NCBI RefSeq assembly: GCF_041227145.1
Contig: NZ_JBGFSP010000003.1
Location: 2,046,001-2,110,000, forward strand
Direction: 5' to 3'
Source: Bacteroides sp. AN502(2024)
GTDB lineage: Bacteria > Bacteroidota > Bacteroidia > Bacteroidales > Bacteroidaceae
DNA length: 64,000 nt
Below the pieces are notes generated by a model that was not told the DNA's origin, did no database searches, and saw nothing but the letters and a program-made list of their open reading frames with translations. This document shows positions 17,759 through 27,882 of this stretch, piece by piece (position 1 is the stretch's first letter; every line of letters begins with the position of its first letter). A program made the translations under genes and the position numbers.

Positions 17759-19048
17759 ATGAATCTTAGTTTGAAAGATTTTGAAATAATGGCTCCTGTA
17801 GGTTCGCGCGAATCTCTTGCTGCGGCCATTCAGGCAGGTGCCGATTCTATCTATTTCGGTATAGAAAACCTAAACATGCGTGCCCGTTCGGCCAATACGT
17901 TTACGATTGATGATTTGCGGGAGATCGCCCGCACATGTGATGAACACGGGATGAAAAGTTATCTGACGGTCAACACGATTATCTATGATAAAGATATTGC
18001 ATTGATGCACACCATTGTCGATGCAGCCAAGGAGGCAGGTATTTCTGCTGTGATTGCTGCTGATGTAGCAGTAATGGATTATGCCCGTCAGATAGGGCAG
18101 GAGGTACACCTTTCCACACAGTTGAATATCTCCAATGCGGAGGCTTTGAAATTCTACGCACAATTCGCAGACGTCGTTGTTTTGGCCCGTGAGTTGAATC
18201 TGGAGCAGGTAGCCGAAATCTATCGTCGGATTCAGGAAGAACATATTTGTGGGCCGAGTGGTGAACAGATTCGCATTGAGATGTTCTGTCACGGTGCGCT
18301 TTGTATGGCTGTATCGGGTAAATGTTATCTCTCTTTGCATGAGATGAACCATTCTGCCAACCGCGGTGCTTGTATGCAGGTGTGTCGTCGTTCCTATACT
18401 GTTCGTGACAAAGAGACCGGTGTGGAACTGGACATTGATAACGAATATATCATGTCGCCGAAAGATTTAAAGACCATTCACTTTATGAATAAGATGTTGG
18501 ATGCCGGTGTGCGTGTATTCAAAATTGAAGGCCGTGCCCGTGGACCTGAATATGTACGTACTGTGGTAGAGTGTTACAAAGAGGCGATCAAGGCTTATTT
18601 GGATGGAACATTTACCGATGAAAAGATTGCAGCTTGGGACGAACGTCTGAAAACTGTATTCAACCGTGGCTTTTGGGATGGTTACTATTTGGGACAGCGT
18701 TTAGGAGAATGGACCAGAAACTATGGCTCGGCAGCTACGGAACGTAAGATATATGTAGGTAAAGGTGTCAAATATTTCTCTAACATCGGAGTTTCCGAAT
18801 TTCTGGTAGAAGCAGCGGAAGTCAGCGTAGGCGATAAGCTTCTGATTACCGGACCGACTACCGGTGCTTTGTTTATGACTTTGGAAGAGGCCCGTGTTGA
18901 TTTGGAACCTGTGCAGACTGTGAAGAAGGGGCAGCACTTCTCCATGAAATCAGATAAGATACGCCCGAGTGACAAACTGTATAAACTGGTATCGACCGAA
19001 GAACTGAAGAAGTTCAAAGGACTTGATATTGAGCAGAAAAGAGGCTAA
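17759..19048 (+). CDS. U32-family protein (YegQ/TrhP-like tRNA hydroxylation)
   Basis: Protein of 429 residues. The U32 signature HGALCMAVSGKCYLS and the cysteines of NRGACMQVCRRSY that bind an iron-sulfur cluster are present. Although named peptidases, U32 proteins of this length (TrhP/YegQ) act in prephenate-dependent 5-hydroxyuridine formation in tRNA, and relatives (RlhA) hydroxylate 23S rRNA. The neighbouring dus gene also modifies tRNA, which fits. I infer RNA hydroxylation; protease activity is the less likely alternative. Confidence 0.85.
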   Translation: MNLSLKDFEIMAPVGSRESLAAAIQAGADSIYFGIENLNMRARSANTFTIDDLREIARTCDEHGMKSYLTVNTIIYDKDIALMHTIVDAAKEAGISAVIAADVAVMDYARQIGQEVHLSTQLNISNAEALKFYAQFADVVVLARELNLEQVAEIYRRIQEEHICGPSGEQIRIEMFCHGALCMAVSGKCYLSLHEMNHSANRGACMQVCRRSYTVRDKETGVELDIDNEYIMSPKDLKTIHFMNKMLDAGVRVFKIEGRARGPEYVRTVVECYKEAIKAYLDGTFTDEKIAAWDERLKTVFNRGFWDGYYLGQRLGEWTRNYGSAATERKIYVGKGVKYFSNIGVSEFLVEAAEVSVGDKLLITGPTTGALFMTLEEARVDLEPVQTVKKGQHFSMKSDKIRPSDKLYKLVSTEELKKFKGLDIEQKRG

Positions 19049-19092
19049 CTGTTGTTTCTATTTTTAATCTTCAATTTTTTAATTTTTAATTG

Positions 19093-19494
19093 ATGAACTA
19101 TATCTATGAATTGGAAATGAAGGTGCGCGATTACGAGTGCGACCTTCAAGGAATTGTTAATAATGCGAACTATCAGCATTATCTGGAACATACCCGTCAT
19201 GAATTTCTGATATCGGTCGGTGTCAGCTTTGCTGCACTTCACGAACAGGGAGTCGACCCGGTAGTGGCACGCATTAATATGGCATTTAAAACGCCGTTGA
19301 AAAGCGGAGACGAGTTTGTTTCTAAACTCTATATGAAGAAGGAAGGTATCAAATATGTGTTTTATCAGGATATTTTCCGTAAGAGTGATTATAAAGTAGT
19401 AGTGAAATCCACTGTTGAAACGGTATGTGTGGTAAACGGACGTTTGAGTGACAGCGAATTGTTCGATAGTGTCTTTGCCCCTTACCTGCAATGA
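19093..19494 (+). CDS. Hotdog-fold acyl-CoA thioesterase
   Basis: Protein of 133 residues of the 4-hydroxybenzoyl-CoA thioesterase/YbgC group: VRDYECDLQGIVNNANYQHYLEHTRHEFL contains the catalytic aspartate region. The start is taken at the ATG 19093; TTG just before is less likely. It overlaps dprA by four bases (ATGA), so the two are translationally coupled, though no functional link is obvious. Confidence 0.87.
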   Translation: MNYIYELEMKVRDYECDLQGIVNNANYQHYLEHTRHEFLISVGVSFAALHEQGVDPVVARINMAFKTPLKSGDEFVSKLYMKKEGIKYVFYQDIFRKSDYKVVVKSTVETVCVVNGRLSDSELFDSVFAPYLQ

Positions 19495-20615
19495 ACAGCT
19501 CCGAAGAAGAACAAATTTATAGTATCGCCTTGACAATGGTGCCTGGTATCGGGCACATAGGTGCGAAACGCTTGATAGACGGAATGGGCAATGCTGTGGA
19601 TGTCTTCCGTCTGCGTAAAGAAATACCGGAACGTATTCCTGAAGTGAGTCAACGAGTGATAGAGGCGTTGGATTGTCCTCAAGCTGTGATTCGCGCCGAA
19701 TTGGAATATGAGTTTATACGGAAGAACCGTATCTCCTGTCTGACTTTCCATGATGAGGCTTTCCCTTCCCGTTTGAGGGAATGTGAAGATGCTCCTATCG
19801 TCCTTTTCTTTAAAGGAAATGCCGATTTGAATTCCCTGCATATCATAAATATGGTAGGTACCCGTAATGCCACTGATTATGGTACCCGGATCTGTGCCTC
19901 TTTCTTGCGCGAGCTGAAAGTTCTTTGTCCTGATGTATTGGTTGTCAGCGGACTTGCTTATGGGATTGATATCCATGCACATCGTGAATCGCTGGTCAAT
20001 GACCTGTCTACGGTAGGTGTTCTTGCGCACGGTATGGATCGTATTTATCCTTATGTCCATCGGAAAACAGCCATTGAAATGTGCGAAAGAGGTGGACTGC
20101 TTACTGAGTTTATGTCCGGAACAAATCCCGACAAGCATAATTTCGTCAGTCGTAACCGTATTGTCGCGGGTATGTGTGATGCTACGGTTGTCATTGAATC
20201 GGGAGAAAAAGGAGGCTCATTAATTACTGCTGAACTTGCTGAAGGTTATCACCGCGATTGTTTTGCTTTTCCTGGTCGGATAAATGATGAATATTCAAAG
20301 GGGTGTAATCGCTTAATTAGAGATAACAGGGCTTCCTTATTGTTATCAGCCGAAGATCTTGTACAGGCGATGGGATGGAATATTTCGTCAACTTCTTCCG
20401 AGAAAGTAAATGTGCAGCGTAGCCTTTTTCCCGACTTATCCGAAGAAGAACAAAAGATTGTCTCTATTCTGGAGAAACTGGGAAGTTTACAGATTAACTC
20501 TCTGATAGTAGAAGCAGATATCCCTGTAAATAAGATAAATGCTGTTCTTTTTGAACTGGAAATGAAAGGGGTGATTCGTGTATTGGCAGGAGGTATGTAT
20601 CAGCTATTAAATTAA
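19491..20615 (+). CDS. dprA: DNA-processing protein DprA
   Basis: Protein of 374 residues. It binds incoming single-stranded DNA and loads RecA during natural transformation, and is widespread even in species not known to be competent. An N-terminal helical (SAM/HhH-like) domain precedes the Rossmann core with MVGTRNATDYGTR, VVSGLAYGIDIHAHRESL, GVLAHGMDRIYP, and SRNRIVAGMCDATVVIESGEKGGSLITAELA. The C-terminal ~60 residues form a winged helix. Confidence 0.95.
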   Translation: MNSSEEEQIYSIALTMVPGIGHIGAKRLIDGMGNAVDVFRLRKEIPERIPEVSQRVIEALDCPQAVIRAELEYEFIRKNRISCLTFHDEAFPSRLRECEDAPIVLFFKGNADLNSLHIINMVGTRNATDYGTRICASFLRELKVLCPDVLVVSGLAYGIDIHAHRESLVNDLSTVGVLAHGMDRIYPYVHRKTAIEMCERGGLLTEFMSGTNPDKHNFVSRNRIVAGMCDATVVIESGEKGGSLITAELAEGYHRDCFAFPGRINDEYSKGCNRLIRDNRASLLLSAEDLVQAMGWNISSTSSEKVNVQRSLFPDLSEEEQKIVSILEKLGSLQINSLIVEADIPVNKINAVLFELEMKGVIRVLAGGMYQLLN

Positions 20616-20652
20616 TACACATGGATTAATCTTACCTATAGATATAAAAAAA

Positions 20653-20670
20653 GGAGCAACGCCTTGCTCC
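20653..20670. terminator. Hairpin after dprA
   Basis: GGAGCAA-CGCC-TTGCTCC is a perfect 7-bp stem, preceded by a run of A. It reads as a terminator on the minus strand (T tract after the stem) and lies 38 bases after the dprA stop, so a role in ending dprA transcription is possible but weak. Confidence 0.4.
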
Positions 20671-20892
20671 AACCTTTGTTAACCTTAAATCTAATACTAT
20701 GAAAAAAATCACATGACAAATATAAGCCTTCATCACGTTCTCTCCAAATAATTCTCTCGTATTTGTTTCTCTTTTGAATTCTTTCACTGATTTTCACTGT
20801 TATCGTGCACGATGTACTTTTAAAGGCTAGAGTGGGATGCTTTTAGGATAGATGAAAATTCTCTTTCAACCTATCACCGCTCCGTAAATACG

Positions 20893-21036
20893 ATGAATAA
20901 AGAGTTTCAGAATGATGGTGATAGGTTGCAAGAGGAATTGATGAAATTAGCAGGGAGAGGGTCGGTAATAACACTCGTTGGTGCATCAAATTGCTTTGTA
21001 GTAGCCATACCATCTAGCTGTATAAAGAACGAATGA
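20893..21036 (+). CDS. Possible small protein, 47 residues
   Basis: The frame from ATG 20893 to TGA 21034-21036 encodes a peptide beginning MNKEFQNDGDRLQEELMKLAG with a hydrophobic C-terminal half (VVAIPSSC). No family is recognised. Part of the coding region is one arm of an inverted repeat, so it may be a remnant of a longer gene or a chance frame. Confidence 0.25.
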   Translation: MNKEFQNDGDRLQEELMKLAGRGSVITLVGASNCFVVAIPSSCIKNE

Positions 21037-21211
21037 AGAGGTTAACTCTCAAAAGAAGGTGTCACATATTATATATCAAGAAGTATATCAATCTGATTTT
21101 CAAAGAAGAAGTCTGCTTATTACTAACAATGGGTAACAAAATAGTAACATTTAATTCATAATTCAACCAACAGGTTAAGTTTATAAAGATTAATCATACT
21201 GTCTATTTGTT

Positions 21212-21424
21212 TTAAAATTGTGATGGATCTTCGATCCCGTTAATAAGTCCCATACCTATATTGATAAGGTAATCATAATATAGATGTACATTGGTATCAC
21301 CAAAAGTTCTTATATAGGATATGGCATCTCCCAAATCTGCCGAGATCCAAGGGTATTCTTGGATCTGAGCATGATGTAATTGCAAGGCGAGTTCCCTTAG
21401 TTCTTTTTCATAATCTGTATTCAT
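21212..21424 (-). CDS. Hypothetical protein, 70 residues
   Basis: The ATG at 21424 gives MNTDYEKELRELALQLHHAQIQEYPWISADLGDAISYIRTFGD..., acidic and soluble, with no membrane segment. The longer frame to 21538 is unlikely because its first residues are of different composition. Not recognised. It stands alone, convergent with dprA and divergent from the carboxyltransferase gene. Composition favours a real small protein. Confidence 0.5.
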   Translation of the reverse strand: MNTDYEKELRELALQLHHAQIQEYPWISADLGDAISYIRTFGDTNVHLYYDYLINIGMGLINGIEDPSQF

Positions 21425-21703
21425 GATATCTGAAGTTAAATTGATAAATATAAGTTGTTCCCAATGACTCAAAGATACGAAATTTAAAGGCAAATCACAA
21501 CATCCGAATGATGACTTTGAAAAGCGATTATCGTGCAAACCTCAGTATGAATGGACTTTGTAAAACGCTTGGCTCTTTAAAGGATATATCTGAATACTTC
21601 ATTAGTGCGCATGCAAGGATAGATTGCTTTCATTATGATGTAAAACATCTGTTTTTACCTGTTTTTTAAAGGAAGTTTTTGACTATATGTCAAAACAAAC
21701 CTT

Positions 21704-21711
21704 TATATTTG
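21704..21711 (+). promoter_or_regulatory. Promoter of carboxyltransferase gene
   Basis: TATATTTG fits the -7 consensus. TTTG at 21678-21681, 22 bases upstream, can serve as the -33 element. The start codon follows about 45 bases downstream. Confidence 0.6.
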
Positions 21712-21756
21712 TATATGTGAAGTTAACCGAAGGAAAATCACTTATTATTGGCTATG

Positions 21757-23532
21757 ATGAAAAAGGAAATCAAATTCAGTCTTGTTTATCGGGATATGTG
21801 GCAATCTTCCGGTAAATATCAACCTCGGGTTGATCAGCTTGTCCGTATCGCTCCTTTGATTATTGAGATGGGATGTTTTGCCAGAGTTGAAACAAACGGT
21901 GGTGCTTTTGAGCAAGTGAATCTGTTGTACGGCGAAAATCCTAATAAGGCTGTCCGTGCTTTTACTGCACCCTTTAGAGAAGCGGGCATTCAAACGCACA
22001 TGCTCGATCGTGGTTTGAATGCATTGCGTATGTATCCGGTTCCGGCGGATGTGCGTAAATTGATGTATAAAGTCAAGCATGCACAAGGGGTGGATATCAC
22101 ACGTATATTCTGTGGATTGAATGAGACGAGAAACATAATTCCTTCCATTAAATATGCTTTGGAAGCAGGCATGATTCCGCAGGCAACTCTTTGTATCACC
22201 TATTCTCCCGTACACACTGTTGAGTATTATGCCCGAATTGCCGAGCAGTTGATTGAGGCCGGTGCACCTGAAATATGCTTGAAAGATATGGCGGGTATCG
22301 GTCGTCCGGGTATGTTAGGAGAATTGGTCAGGACCATCAAGGAGAAGCATCCGGATATATTGATTCAATATCATGGCCATAGCGGGCCGGGGTTGTCTAT
22401 GGCTTCTATTCTTGAGGTTTGCGAAAATGGTGCAGACATCATTGATGTGGCTATGGAGCCCATGTCCTGGGGCAAAGTTCATCCGGATGTAATCTCCGTG
22501 CAGACTATGTTGAAAGATTTAGGCTTCCAGGTTCCCGACATAAATATGAAAGCATATATGAAAGCTCGTGCTATGACGCAAGAGTTCATGGATGATTTTC
22601 TAGGTTATTTTATGGATCCTACCAATAAATATATGTCATCACTTTTACTGAAATGTGGTTTGCCGGGTGGTATGATGGGATCTATGATGGCGGATTTGAA
22701 AGGGGTACATTCCGGTATCAATATGATATTAAGGAGTAAGAATGAGCCGGAACTTAGTTTGGATGATTTGCTTGTGATGCTTTTTGATGAAGTAGAATAT
22801 GTATGGCCTAAGCTAGGTTATCCTCCTTTGGTAACTCCTTTCAGCCAGTATGTGAAGAATGTTGCATTAATGAATCTGATGCAACAGGTGAAAGGGGAAG
22901 AACGCTGGACAATGATAGATAATCATACTTGGGATATGATTCTGGGTAAAAGTGGACGTCTGCCGGGTACACTTGCTCCGGAGATTGTAGAGTTGGCGAA
23001 ATCTAAAGGATATGAATTTGTCGATGTCGATCCGCAGTTGAACTATCCGGACGCTTTGGATGCTTATCGCAAGGAAATGGATGAGAATGGCTGGGAATAT
23101 GGTGAGGATGGCGAAGAACTTTTCGAGTTGGCTATGCATGATCGTCAGTATCGTGATTATAAGTCGGGTGTTGCCAAGAAACGTTTTGAAGATGATTTAC
23201 AACGTGCCAAGGATGCGGCCATGGTAAAGAGTGGCTATTCCGAGGAAGAAATTAAGAAGCTAAAGCGTGCCAAGGCAGATCCGGTTATTGCTCCCTGTAA
23301 CGGGCAAGTGCTTTGGGAAGTTTCCGTAGAAGGACCGTCCATTGCACCATTTATCGGGCGTAAATATCAGCATGACGAAGTATTTTGTTATCTCTCTACT
23401 CCATGGGGAGAATATGAAAAGATTCTGACCGGATTTACCGGACGGGTGGTAGAGATATGTGCACAGCAAGGTGCTACCGTACGTAAGGGAGAGGTCATCG
23501 GTTATATTCTGCGAAGCGATATCTTTGCGTAA
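21757..23532 (+). CDS. Carboxyltransferase (pyruvate carboxylase B/oxaloacetate decarboxylase alpha type)
   Basis: Protein of 591 residues (ATG 21754 is one codon earlier). The N-terminal TIM-barrel carboxyltransferase keeps the metal-site aspartate (LVYRDMWQSS), the lysine expected to be carbamylated (EICLKDMAGIGRPG) and the HxH pair (YHGHSGPG). A PYC_OADA-type domain follows (VDVDPQLNYPDALDAYRKEM). The C-terminal ~80 residues resemble a biotinyl carrier domain but lack the EAMKM lysine: the equivalent loop reads LSTPWGEYEKI. It may therefore use a separate biotin carrier, or act on a different substrate. No carrier or biotin carboxylase gene is next to it. The promoter is its own. Confidence 0.85.
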   Translation: MKKEIKFSLVYRDMWQSSGKYQPRVDQLVRIAPLIIEMGCFARVETNGGAFEQVNLLYGENPNKAVRAFTAPFREAGIQTHMLDRGLNALRMYPVPADVRKLMYKVKHAQGVDITRIFCGLNETRNIIPSIKYALEAGMIPQATLCITYSPVHTVEYYARIAEQLIEAGAPEICLKDMAGIGRPGMLGELVRTIKEKHPDILIQYHGHSGPGLSMASILEVCENGADIIDVAMEPMSWGKVHPDVISVQTMLKDLGFQVPDINMKAYMKARAMTQEFMDDFLGYFMDPTNKYMSSLLLKCGLPGGMMGSMMADLKGVHSGINMILRSKNEPELSLDDLLVMLFDEVEYVWPKLGYPPLVTPFSQYVKNVALMNLMQQVKGEERWTMIDNHTWDMILGKSGRLPGTLAPEIVELAKSKGYEFVDVDPQLNYPDALDAYRKEMDENGWEYGEDGEELFELAMHDRQYRDYKSGVAKKRFEDDLQRAKDAAMVKSGYSEEEIKKLKRAKADPVIAPCNGQVLWEVSVEGPSIAPFIGRKYQHDEVFCYLSTPWGEYEKILTGFTGRVVEICAQQGATVRKGEVIGYILRSDIFA

Positions 23533-23568
23533 GATTTATAGTCATCGTGTTCCATTCATACATAAAGA

Positions 23569-23599
23569 AATCCCCTGTCGGACTGACCGGCAGGGGATT
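23569..23599. terminator. Bidirectional terminator
   Basis: AATCCCCTGTCGG pairs with CCGGCAGGGGATT (13 bp with one G-T pair, 5-base loop). It lies between two convergent genes, the carboxyltransferase and sdhB, and can end both. Confidence 0.85.
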
Positions 23600-23645
23600 C
23601 TGTCATTAATCAAATTAAGCTCTCGCTATTGAAATCTAGCAATTT

Positions 23646-24401
23646 CTAGTCTTTTAATTTTGCGATGATGAAGTCACGGTTCAAGCGGGCGATGTTGCTG
23701 ATAGAAATGTTCTTCGGACATTCAGCCTCACAAGCACGAGTGTTTGTACAGTTACCGAATCCCAGTTCATCCATCTTTGACAACATAGCTTTGGCACGAC
23801 GCAAGGCTTCCGGTTTACCTTGCGGCAGCAAGTTCAACTGACTGACTTTTGCAGAAACGAACAACATGGCAGAACCATTCTTACATGCAGCTACACAAGC
23901 ACCGCAACCGATACAAGAAGCTGCATCCATAGCTTCGTCAGCAATAGGCTTCGGAATCAGGATAGCGTTGGCATCCTGAGGAGCACCTGTACGGACACTT
24001 ACGTAACCGCCAGCCTGCATAATCTTATCGTATGCAGTGCGGTCGACCATCAAGTCCTTGATAACCGGGAAACCGGCCGAACGCCAAGGTTCAACAGTAA
24101 TCGTGTCACCGTCGTTGAAACGACGCATGTAAATCTGGCAAGTAGTAGCACCTGTTGCAGGACCGTGCGGGTGTCCGTTGATGTAAAGAGAACACATACC
24201 GCAGATACCTTCGCGGCAGTCGTGGTCGAATACTACCGGTTCTTTTCTTTCGCTGATGAGCTGTTCATTCAGAATATCCAGCATCTCGAGGAAGGAAGTA
24301 TCGCCGGGGATATCTTTCATTTGGTAGGTTTCAAAAGCACCTTTAGCTTTCGGACCAGCTTGGCGCCATACCTTCAGTGTAAATGATATATTTTTATCCA
24401 T
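23646..24401 (-). CDS. sdhB: Succinate dehydrogenase/fumarate reductase iron-sulfur subunit
   Basis: Protein of 251 residues carrying three clusters: CREGICGMC...C for [2Fe-2S], [11 protein letters not shown] for [4Fe-4S], and [12 protein letters not shown] for [3Fe-4S]. It passes electrons between the flavoprotein and the quinone site of SdhC. In gut Bacteroides this complex works mainly as fumarate reductase, making succinate with menaquinol as donor. Last gene of the C-A-B operon. Confidence 0.95.
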   Translation of the reverse strand: MDKNISFTLKVWRQAGPKAKGAFETYQMKDIPGDTSFLEMLDILNEQLISERKEPVVFDHDCREGICGMCSLYINGHPHGPATGATTCQIYMRRFNDGDTITVEPWRSAGFPVIKDLMVDRTAYDKIMQAGGYVSVRTGAPQDANAILIPKPIADEAMDAASCIGCGACVAACKNGSAMLFVSAKVSQLNLLPQGKPEALRRAKAMLSKMDELGFGNCTNTRACEAECPKNISISNIARLNRDFIIAKLKD

Positions 24402-24437
24402 TTTCTTCTAATTCTTTTAAATGTTTAACTTCACCGA

Positions 24438-26417
24438 TTAGCTCTTGTAGTTACGGGTTTGAACCTTGATGGCTTCGTATACCAGTGGTTCTTTGTGCAA
24501 TACCGGAGCCTTTTCATCGTCACCCTGATATTCCCAGCATGCTACATAGAAGAAGTTTTCGTCATCACGTTTGGCCTCTCCTTCTTCGGTCTGGTATTCT
24601 TCACGGAAGTGACCACCACAACTTTCGTTACGGTTCAATGCATCGTAAGCAACAAGCTCACCCATAGTGATGAAGTCATACAGACGGATGGCTTTGTCAA
24701 GCTCTACGTTCATACCTTCTTTAGAACCGGGAATAAACAGATTCGTTTCAAATTCCTTGCGGATTTCTTTCAGTTCGGCAAGACCTTTCTTCAGGCCTTC
24801 GGCCGTACGTCCCATACCTACATATTCCCACATGACATGACCCAGTTTCTTGTGGATAGAATCAACAGATTCTTTACCTTGGATACTCATGAGCTTGTCG
24901 ATCTTAGCTTGAACTGCCTTTTCTGCTTCAACAAATTCAGGAAGATCGGTAGAGAAACGAGGAACAGTGATTTGATCTGCCAGATAATTCTGGATTGTAT
25001 AAGGTAATACGAAGTAACCGTCAGCCAAGCCTTGCATCAATGCAGAAGCACCGAGGCGGTTTGCACCGTGGTCGGAGAAGTTACATTCACCGATAGCGAA
25101 CAGCCCCTTGATAGTAGTTTGCAGTTCGTAGTCTACCCAGATACCACCCATTGTATAGTGGATAGCCGGATAAATCATCATCGGGTTGTAATATTTCATT
25201 CCATTGATTTCTTTTGCCAGTTCGCCCGGATTGACGTCGGTGATTTCTTCGTACATATCGAAGAGGTTACCGTAACGTTGAAGAACGATGTCAATACCCA
25301 ACCGGTTGATAGCTTCGGAGAAATCGAGGAATACAGCCAAACCGGTGTTGTTTACACCGAAGCCTGCGTCGCAACGCTCTTTAGCGGCACGGCTGGCAAC
25401 GTCACGCGGAACCAAGTTACCGAATGCCGGATAGCGGCGTTCCAAGTAATAGTCGCGGTCTTCTTCCGGAATGTCACTTCCTTTGATTTCGCCTTTCTGA
25501 AGTTTCACAGCATCTTCTTTCTTCTTCGGAACCCAGATACGACCGTCGTTACGGAGAGATTCGGACATCAAAGTCAGTTTTGACTGCTTGTCACCGTGTA
25601 CGGGGATGCAAGTCGGGTGAATCTGAACGTATGCGGGGTTGGCAAATACAGCACCCTTGCGGTAGCAAGAGATGGCAGCTGTACAGTTACAACCCATAGC
25701 GTTAGTAGACAGGAAGTAAGTGTTACCATAACCACCGGTAGCGATTACTACAGCGTGAGCGGCGAAACGTTCCAGCTTACCTGTTACAAGATTTTTAGCG
25801 ATGATACCGCGGGCACGTCCGTCAATGATGACGATATCCTGCATTTCATAGCGAGTGTACAGTTTAACAGTACCTGCGTTTACCTGACGGCTCAGTGCAG
25901 AATAAGCACCCAGCAACAACTGCTGGCCTGTCTGTCCTTTAGCGTAGAAAGTACGGGATACCTGTGCGCCACCGAAAGAGCGGTTGTCCAGTGTGCCACC
26001 ATATTCGCGGGCGAAAGGAACACCTTGAGCTACACATTGGTCGATGATAGCGTTGGAGACTTCAGCCAGACGGTATACGTTTGCTTCACGAGCACGATAG
26101 TCACCGCCTTTCACTGTATCGTAAAACAGACGGTAAATGGAGTCACCATCATTTTGATAATTCTTTGCAGCATTGATACCACCCTGTGCAGCAATAGAGT
26201 GTGCACGACGAGGAGAATCCTGAATGCAGAAATTGAATACTCTGAAACCCATTTCACCAAGTGAAGCAGCAGCAGAAGCACCTGCCAGACCCGTACCCAC
26301 AACGATGATGTCCAAACGACGTTTATTAGCGGGATTCACCAATTTCTGGTGAGCTTTATAGTTGGTCCATTTCTCAGCCACCGGGCCTTCTGGAATTTTT
26401 GAATCTATCTTGATCAT
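24438..26417 (-). CDS. sdhA: Succinate dehydrogenase/fumarate reductase flavoprotein subunit
   Basis: Protein of 659 residues, typical of the Bacteroidetes/epsilon type with one cytochrome b subunit. The FAD-binding [21 protein letters not shown] lies near the N-terminus. The histidine of [13 protein letters not shown] is the covalent flavin site, and [11 protein letters not shown] and the substrate-domain arginine motifs follow. It interconverts fumarate and succinate on the cytoplasmic face. A 36-base gap precedes sdhB. Confidence 0.96.
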   Translation of the reverse strand: MIKIDSKIPEGPVAEKWTNYKAHQKLVNPANKRRLDIIVVGTGLAGASAAASLGEMGFRVFNFCIQDSPRRAHSIAAQGGINAAKNYQNDGDSIYRLFYDTVKGGDYRAREANVYRLAEVSNAIIDQCVAQGVPFAREYGGTLDNRSFGGAQVSRTFYAKGQTGQQLLLGAYSALSRQVNAGTVKLYTRYEMQDIVIIDGRARGIIAKNLVTGKLERFAAHAVVIATGGYGNTYFLSTNAMGCNCTAAISCYRKGAVFANPAYVQIHPTCIPVHGDKQSKLTLMSESLRNDGRIWVPKKKEDAVKLQKGEIKGSDIPEEDRDYYLERRYPAFGNLVPRDVASRAAKERCDAGFGVNNTGLAVFLDFSEAINRLGIDIVLQRYGNLFDMYEEITDVNPGELAKEINGMKYYNPMMIYPAIHYTMGGIWVDYELQTTIKGLFAIGECNFSDHGANRLGASALMQGLADGYFVLPYTIQNYLADQITVPRFSTDLPEFVEAEKAVQAKIDKLMSIQGKESVDSIHKKLGHVMWEYVGMGRTAEGLKKGLAELKEIRKEFETNLFIPGSKEGMNVELDKAIRLYDFITMGELVAYDALNRNESCGGHFREEYQTEEGEAKRDDENFFYVACWEYQGDDEKAPVLHKEPLVYEAIKVQTRNYKS

Positions 26418-26454
26418 AATATTATTTACAATTTAATCATTTACAATTTACTAT

Positions 26455-27159
26455 TTAGCAAGCATCGCCACAAATCAGTGTTTTTACGAAGAATACCACT
26501 ACTACCAGTGCGAAACCGAGTACAATAATCGTAGAATAGATGTTAGAAATACATTTCCAACGATTGATCCATACTTTGTTGTTCCATCCCAGTGATTGCA
26601 TGGAGCTCCAGAAACCATGAGTCAGGTGAAACCACAGCGCAAATAGCCAGACGAGGTAAAGAACCACGTAAACCGGACAAGAGAAAGTCTGCTGGATGTG
26701 ATAAGCGCCGTTAGCGGCATAAGCCAGCGTCAGTGTGTCAGCGTGCATACCCATGTTGTGCATCAGTTCCGGCAACTGCATTTTTGCCCAGAAGTTAAAG
26801 AGGTGCAAACCAAGACCTACGATGACGATCAGACCCAGTACCAACATGTTTTGAGATGCCCATTCTACAGTTTTCGGTTTGTCAACCACTGCATATCGTT
26901 CGCTACCACGCGCTTTGCGATTCTGCATTGTCAGCCAGAAAGCGTAGATGATGTGAATCACGAAAAGAGCAGCTAGTCCTGCGGTAGCCACTAACGCATA
27001 CCAGTTTGCTCCCAGGAATTCACAAATCATGTTATAACCATCAGCCGAGATGATTGCAACCAAGTTCATCGCCATGTGAAATGTTAGAAACAGGACAAGG
27101 GCGATACCGGTAACGCTCATCACCACTTTCCTTCCTACAGATGAATTACTTAACCACAT
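26455..27159 (-). CDS. sdhC: Succinate dehydrogenase/fumarate reductase cytochrome b subunit
   Basis: Protein of 234 residues with five membrane helices, each contributing histidines expected to ligate two b-type hemes (e.g. FLTFHMAMN, LFVIHIIYAFW, FALWFHLTHGFWS). It anchors SdhAB and oxidises menaquinol. It is the first gene of the operon, 37 bases before sdhA. Confidence 0.94.
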   Translation of the reverse strand: MWLSNSSVGRKVVMSVTGIALVLFLTFHMAMNLVAIISADGYNMICEFLGANWYALVATAGLAALFVIHIIYAFWLTMQNRKARGSERYAVVDKPKTVEWASQNMLVLGLIVIVGLGLHLFNFWAKMQLPELMHNMGMHADTLTLAYAANGAYHIQQTFSCPVYVVLYLVWLFALWFHLTHGFWSSMQSLGWNNKVWINRWKCISNIYSTIIVLGFALVVVVFFVKTLICGDAC

Positions 27160-27228
27160 AAATGATTGAATTTAAATTATTTAATTGTTAGAACTAAAAT
27201 TTAGACGCTTTATACCTCTTACAGTTTG

Positions 27229-27236
27229 CAAAAATA
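27229..27236 (-). promoter_or_regulatory. -7 promoter element of sdhCAB
   Basis: Reads TATTTTTG on the minus strand, 69 bases before the sdhC ATG. Confidence 0.5.
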
Positions 27237-27502
27237 CGGGAAATAGATTGATTGAGCAAGGAATTAAAGAAATAATTCTTTAATGATGAATCAATGCGCT
27301 AATGTGTTTTCGATTGTATCTTTTTGATTTTCTTACCATTTGCCACTCTTTTGTGTAAAGCGTGCGCTGCTGATCGACATGGACGGTTGGGCAAACCTGC
27401 CCGAATCTTGCGACCACCTTCTTATTATGTAGCGCACCTTCTTGGTGAACTCTTCTTAAAGAGGGGTTGCTTCTAGGGAATAACCTCATACTCGGTTTCC
27501 AT
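27237..27502. other. Spacer between sdhC and membrane-protein gene
   Basis: No gene is supported; the 88-codon minus-strand frame here has basic, low-complexity content unlike a protein. A small hairpin GGGC-AAACCT-GCCC lies near 27389-27402. Nothing else is recognised. Confidence 0.4.
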
Positions 27503-27874
27503 CTAATGTCGGAAGACCCATACCGCAAATGCGGTTGTGGCAGCAAGATAAATACTTATGACTACCTTCCATCGCAGGGGATGTTGCGACATTGCCTGAC
27601 GCACTTCTTTTTCAGTGCGGTTGTAGTTCCTGCCAGATGAAAAATGCAGAATATAAATCCCATTCAATGCCCAAGCCGCTATTGCGCCACAACAAACAGT
27701 CTTTTCCAGTGTGTTGTCAAAATGCACATATCCGTCAGCTCCGGTGAAAATATACATTATAGAGTAAAGTAGCACTAGCTTTGGTAGTATAGCACCCATA
27801 AATCCCGCTCTATCCGGGTATCGTGCCCGATAGAACAGACGGAATAAATATACATAGATTATCTTGTCAATCAT
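27503..27874 (-). CDS. Small integral membrane protein, function unknown
   Basis: Protein of 123 residues with three hydrophobic helices (LVLLYSIMYIFTG, CCGAIAAWALNGIYILHF, VVISIYLAATTAFAVWVF) separated by charged loops; the C-terminus is short. A -7 element lies just upstream at 27883-27890 (minus strand CAAAATTA complement, TAATTTTG). No family is recognised. It is probably single-gene. Confidence 0.6.
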   Translation of the reverse strand: MIDKIIYVYLFRLFYRARYPDRAGFMGAILPKLVLLYSIMYIFTGADGYVHFDNTLEKTVCCGAIAAWALNGIYILHFSSGRNYNRTEKEVRQAMSQHPLRWKVVISIYLAATTAFAVWVFRH

Positions 27875-27882
27875 ACCATTTG

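Larger units (their letters stand above)
20616..21211. other. Long spacer with hairpins and two very short ORFs
   Basis: The stretch holds a GC-rich hairpin (20653-20670), a five-codon frame MKKIT (20699-20716) in a leader-like context, a 12-base palindrome ATCGTGCACGAT near 20803, and the perfect 12-base inverted repeat CAACCTATCACC (20867-20878)/GGTGATAGGTTG (20917-20928). A 47-codon frame starts at 20893. No recognised RNA gene. Confidence 0.4.

Noticed and set aside
27280..27546. 88-codon minus-strand ORF beside sdhC
   Set aside because: Basic, low-complexity sequence overlapping the membrane-protein gene; no support.
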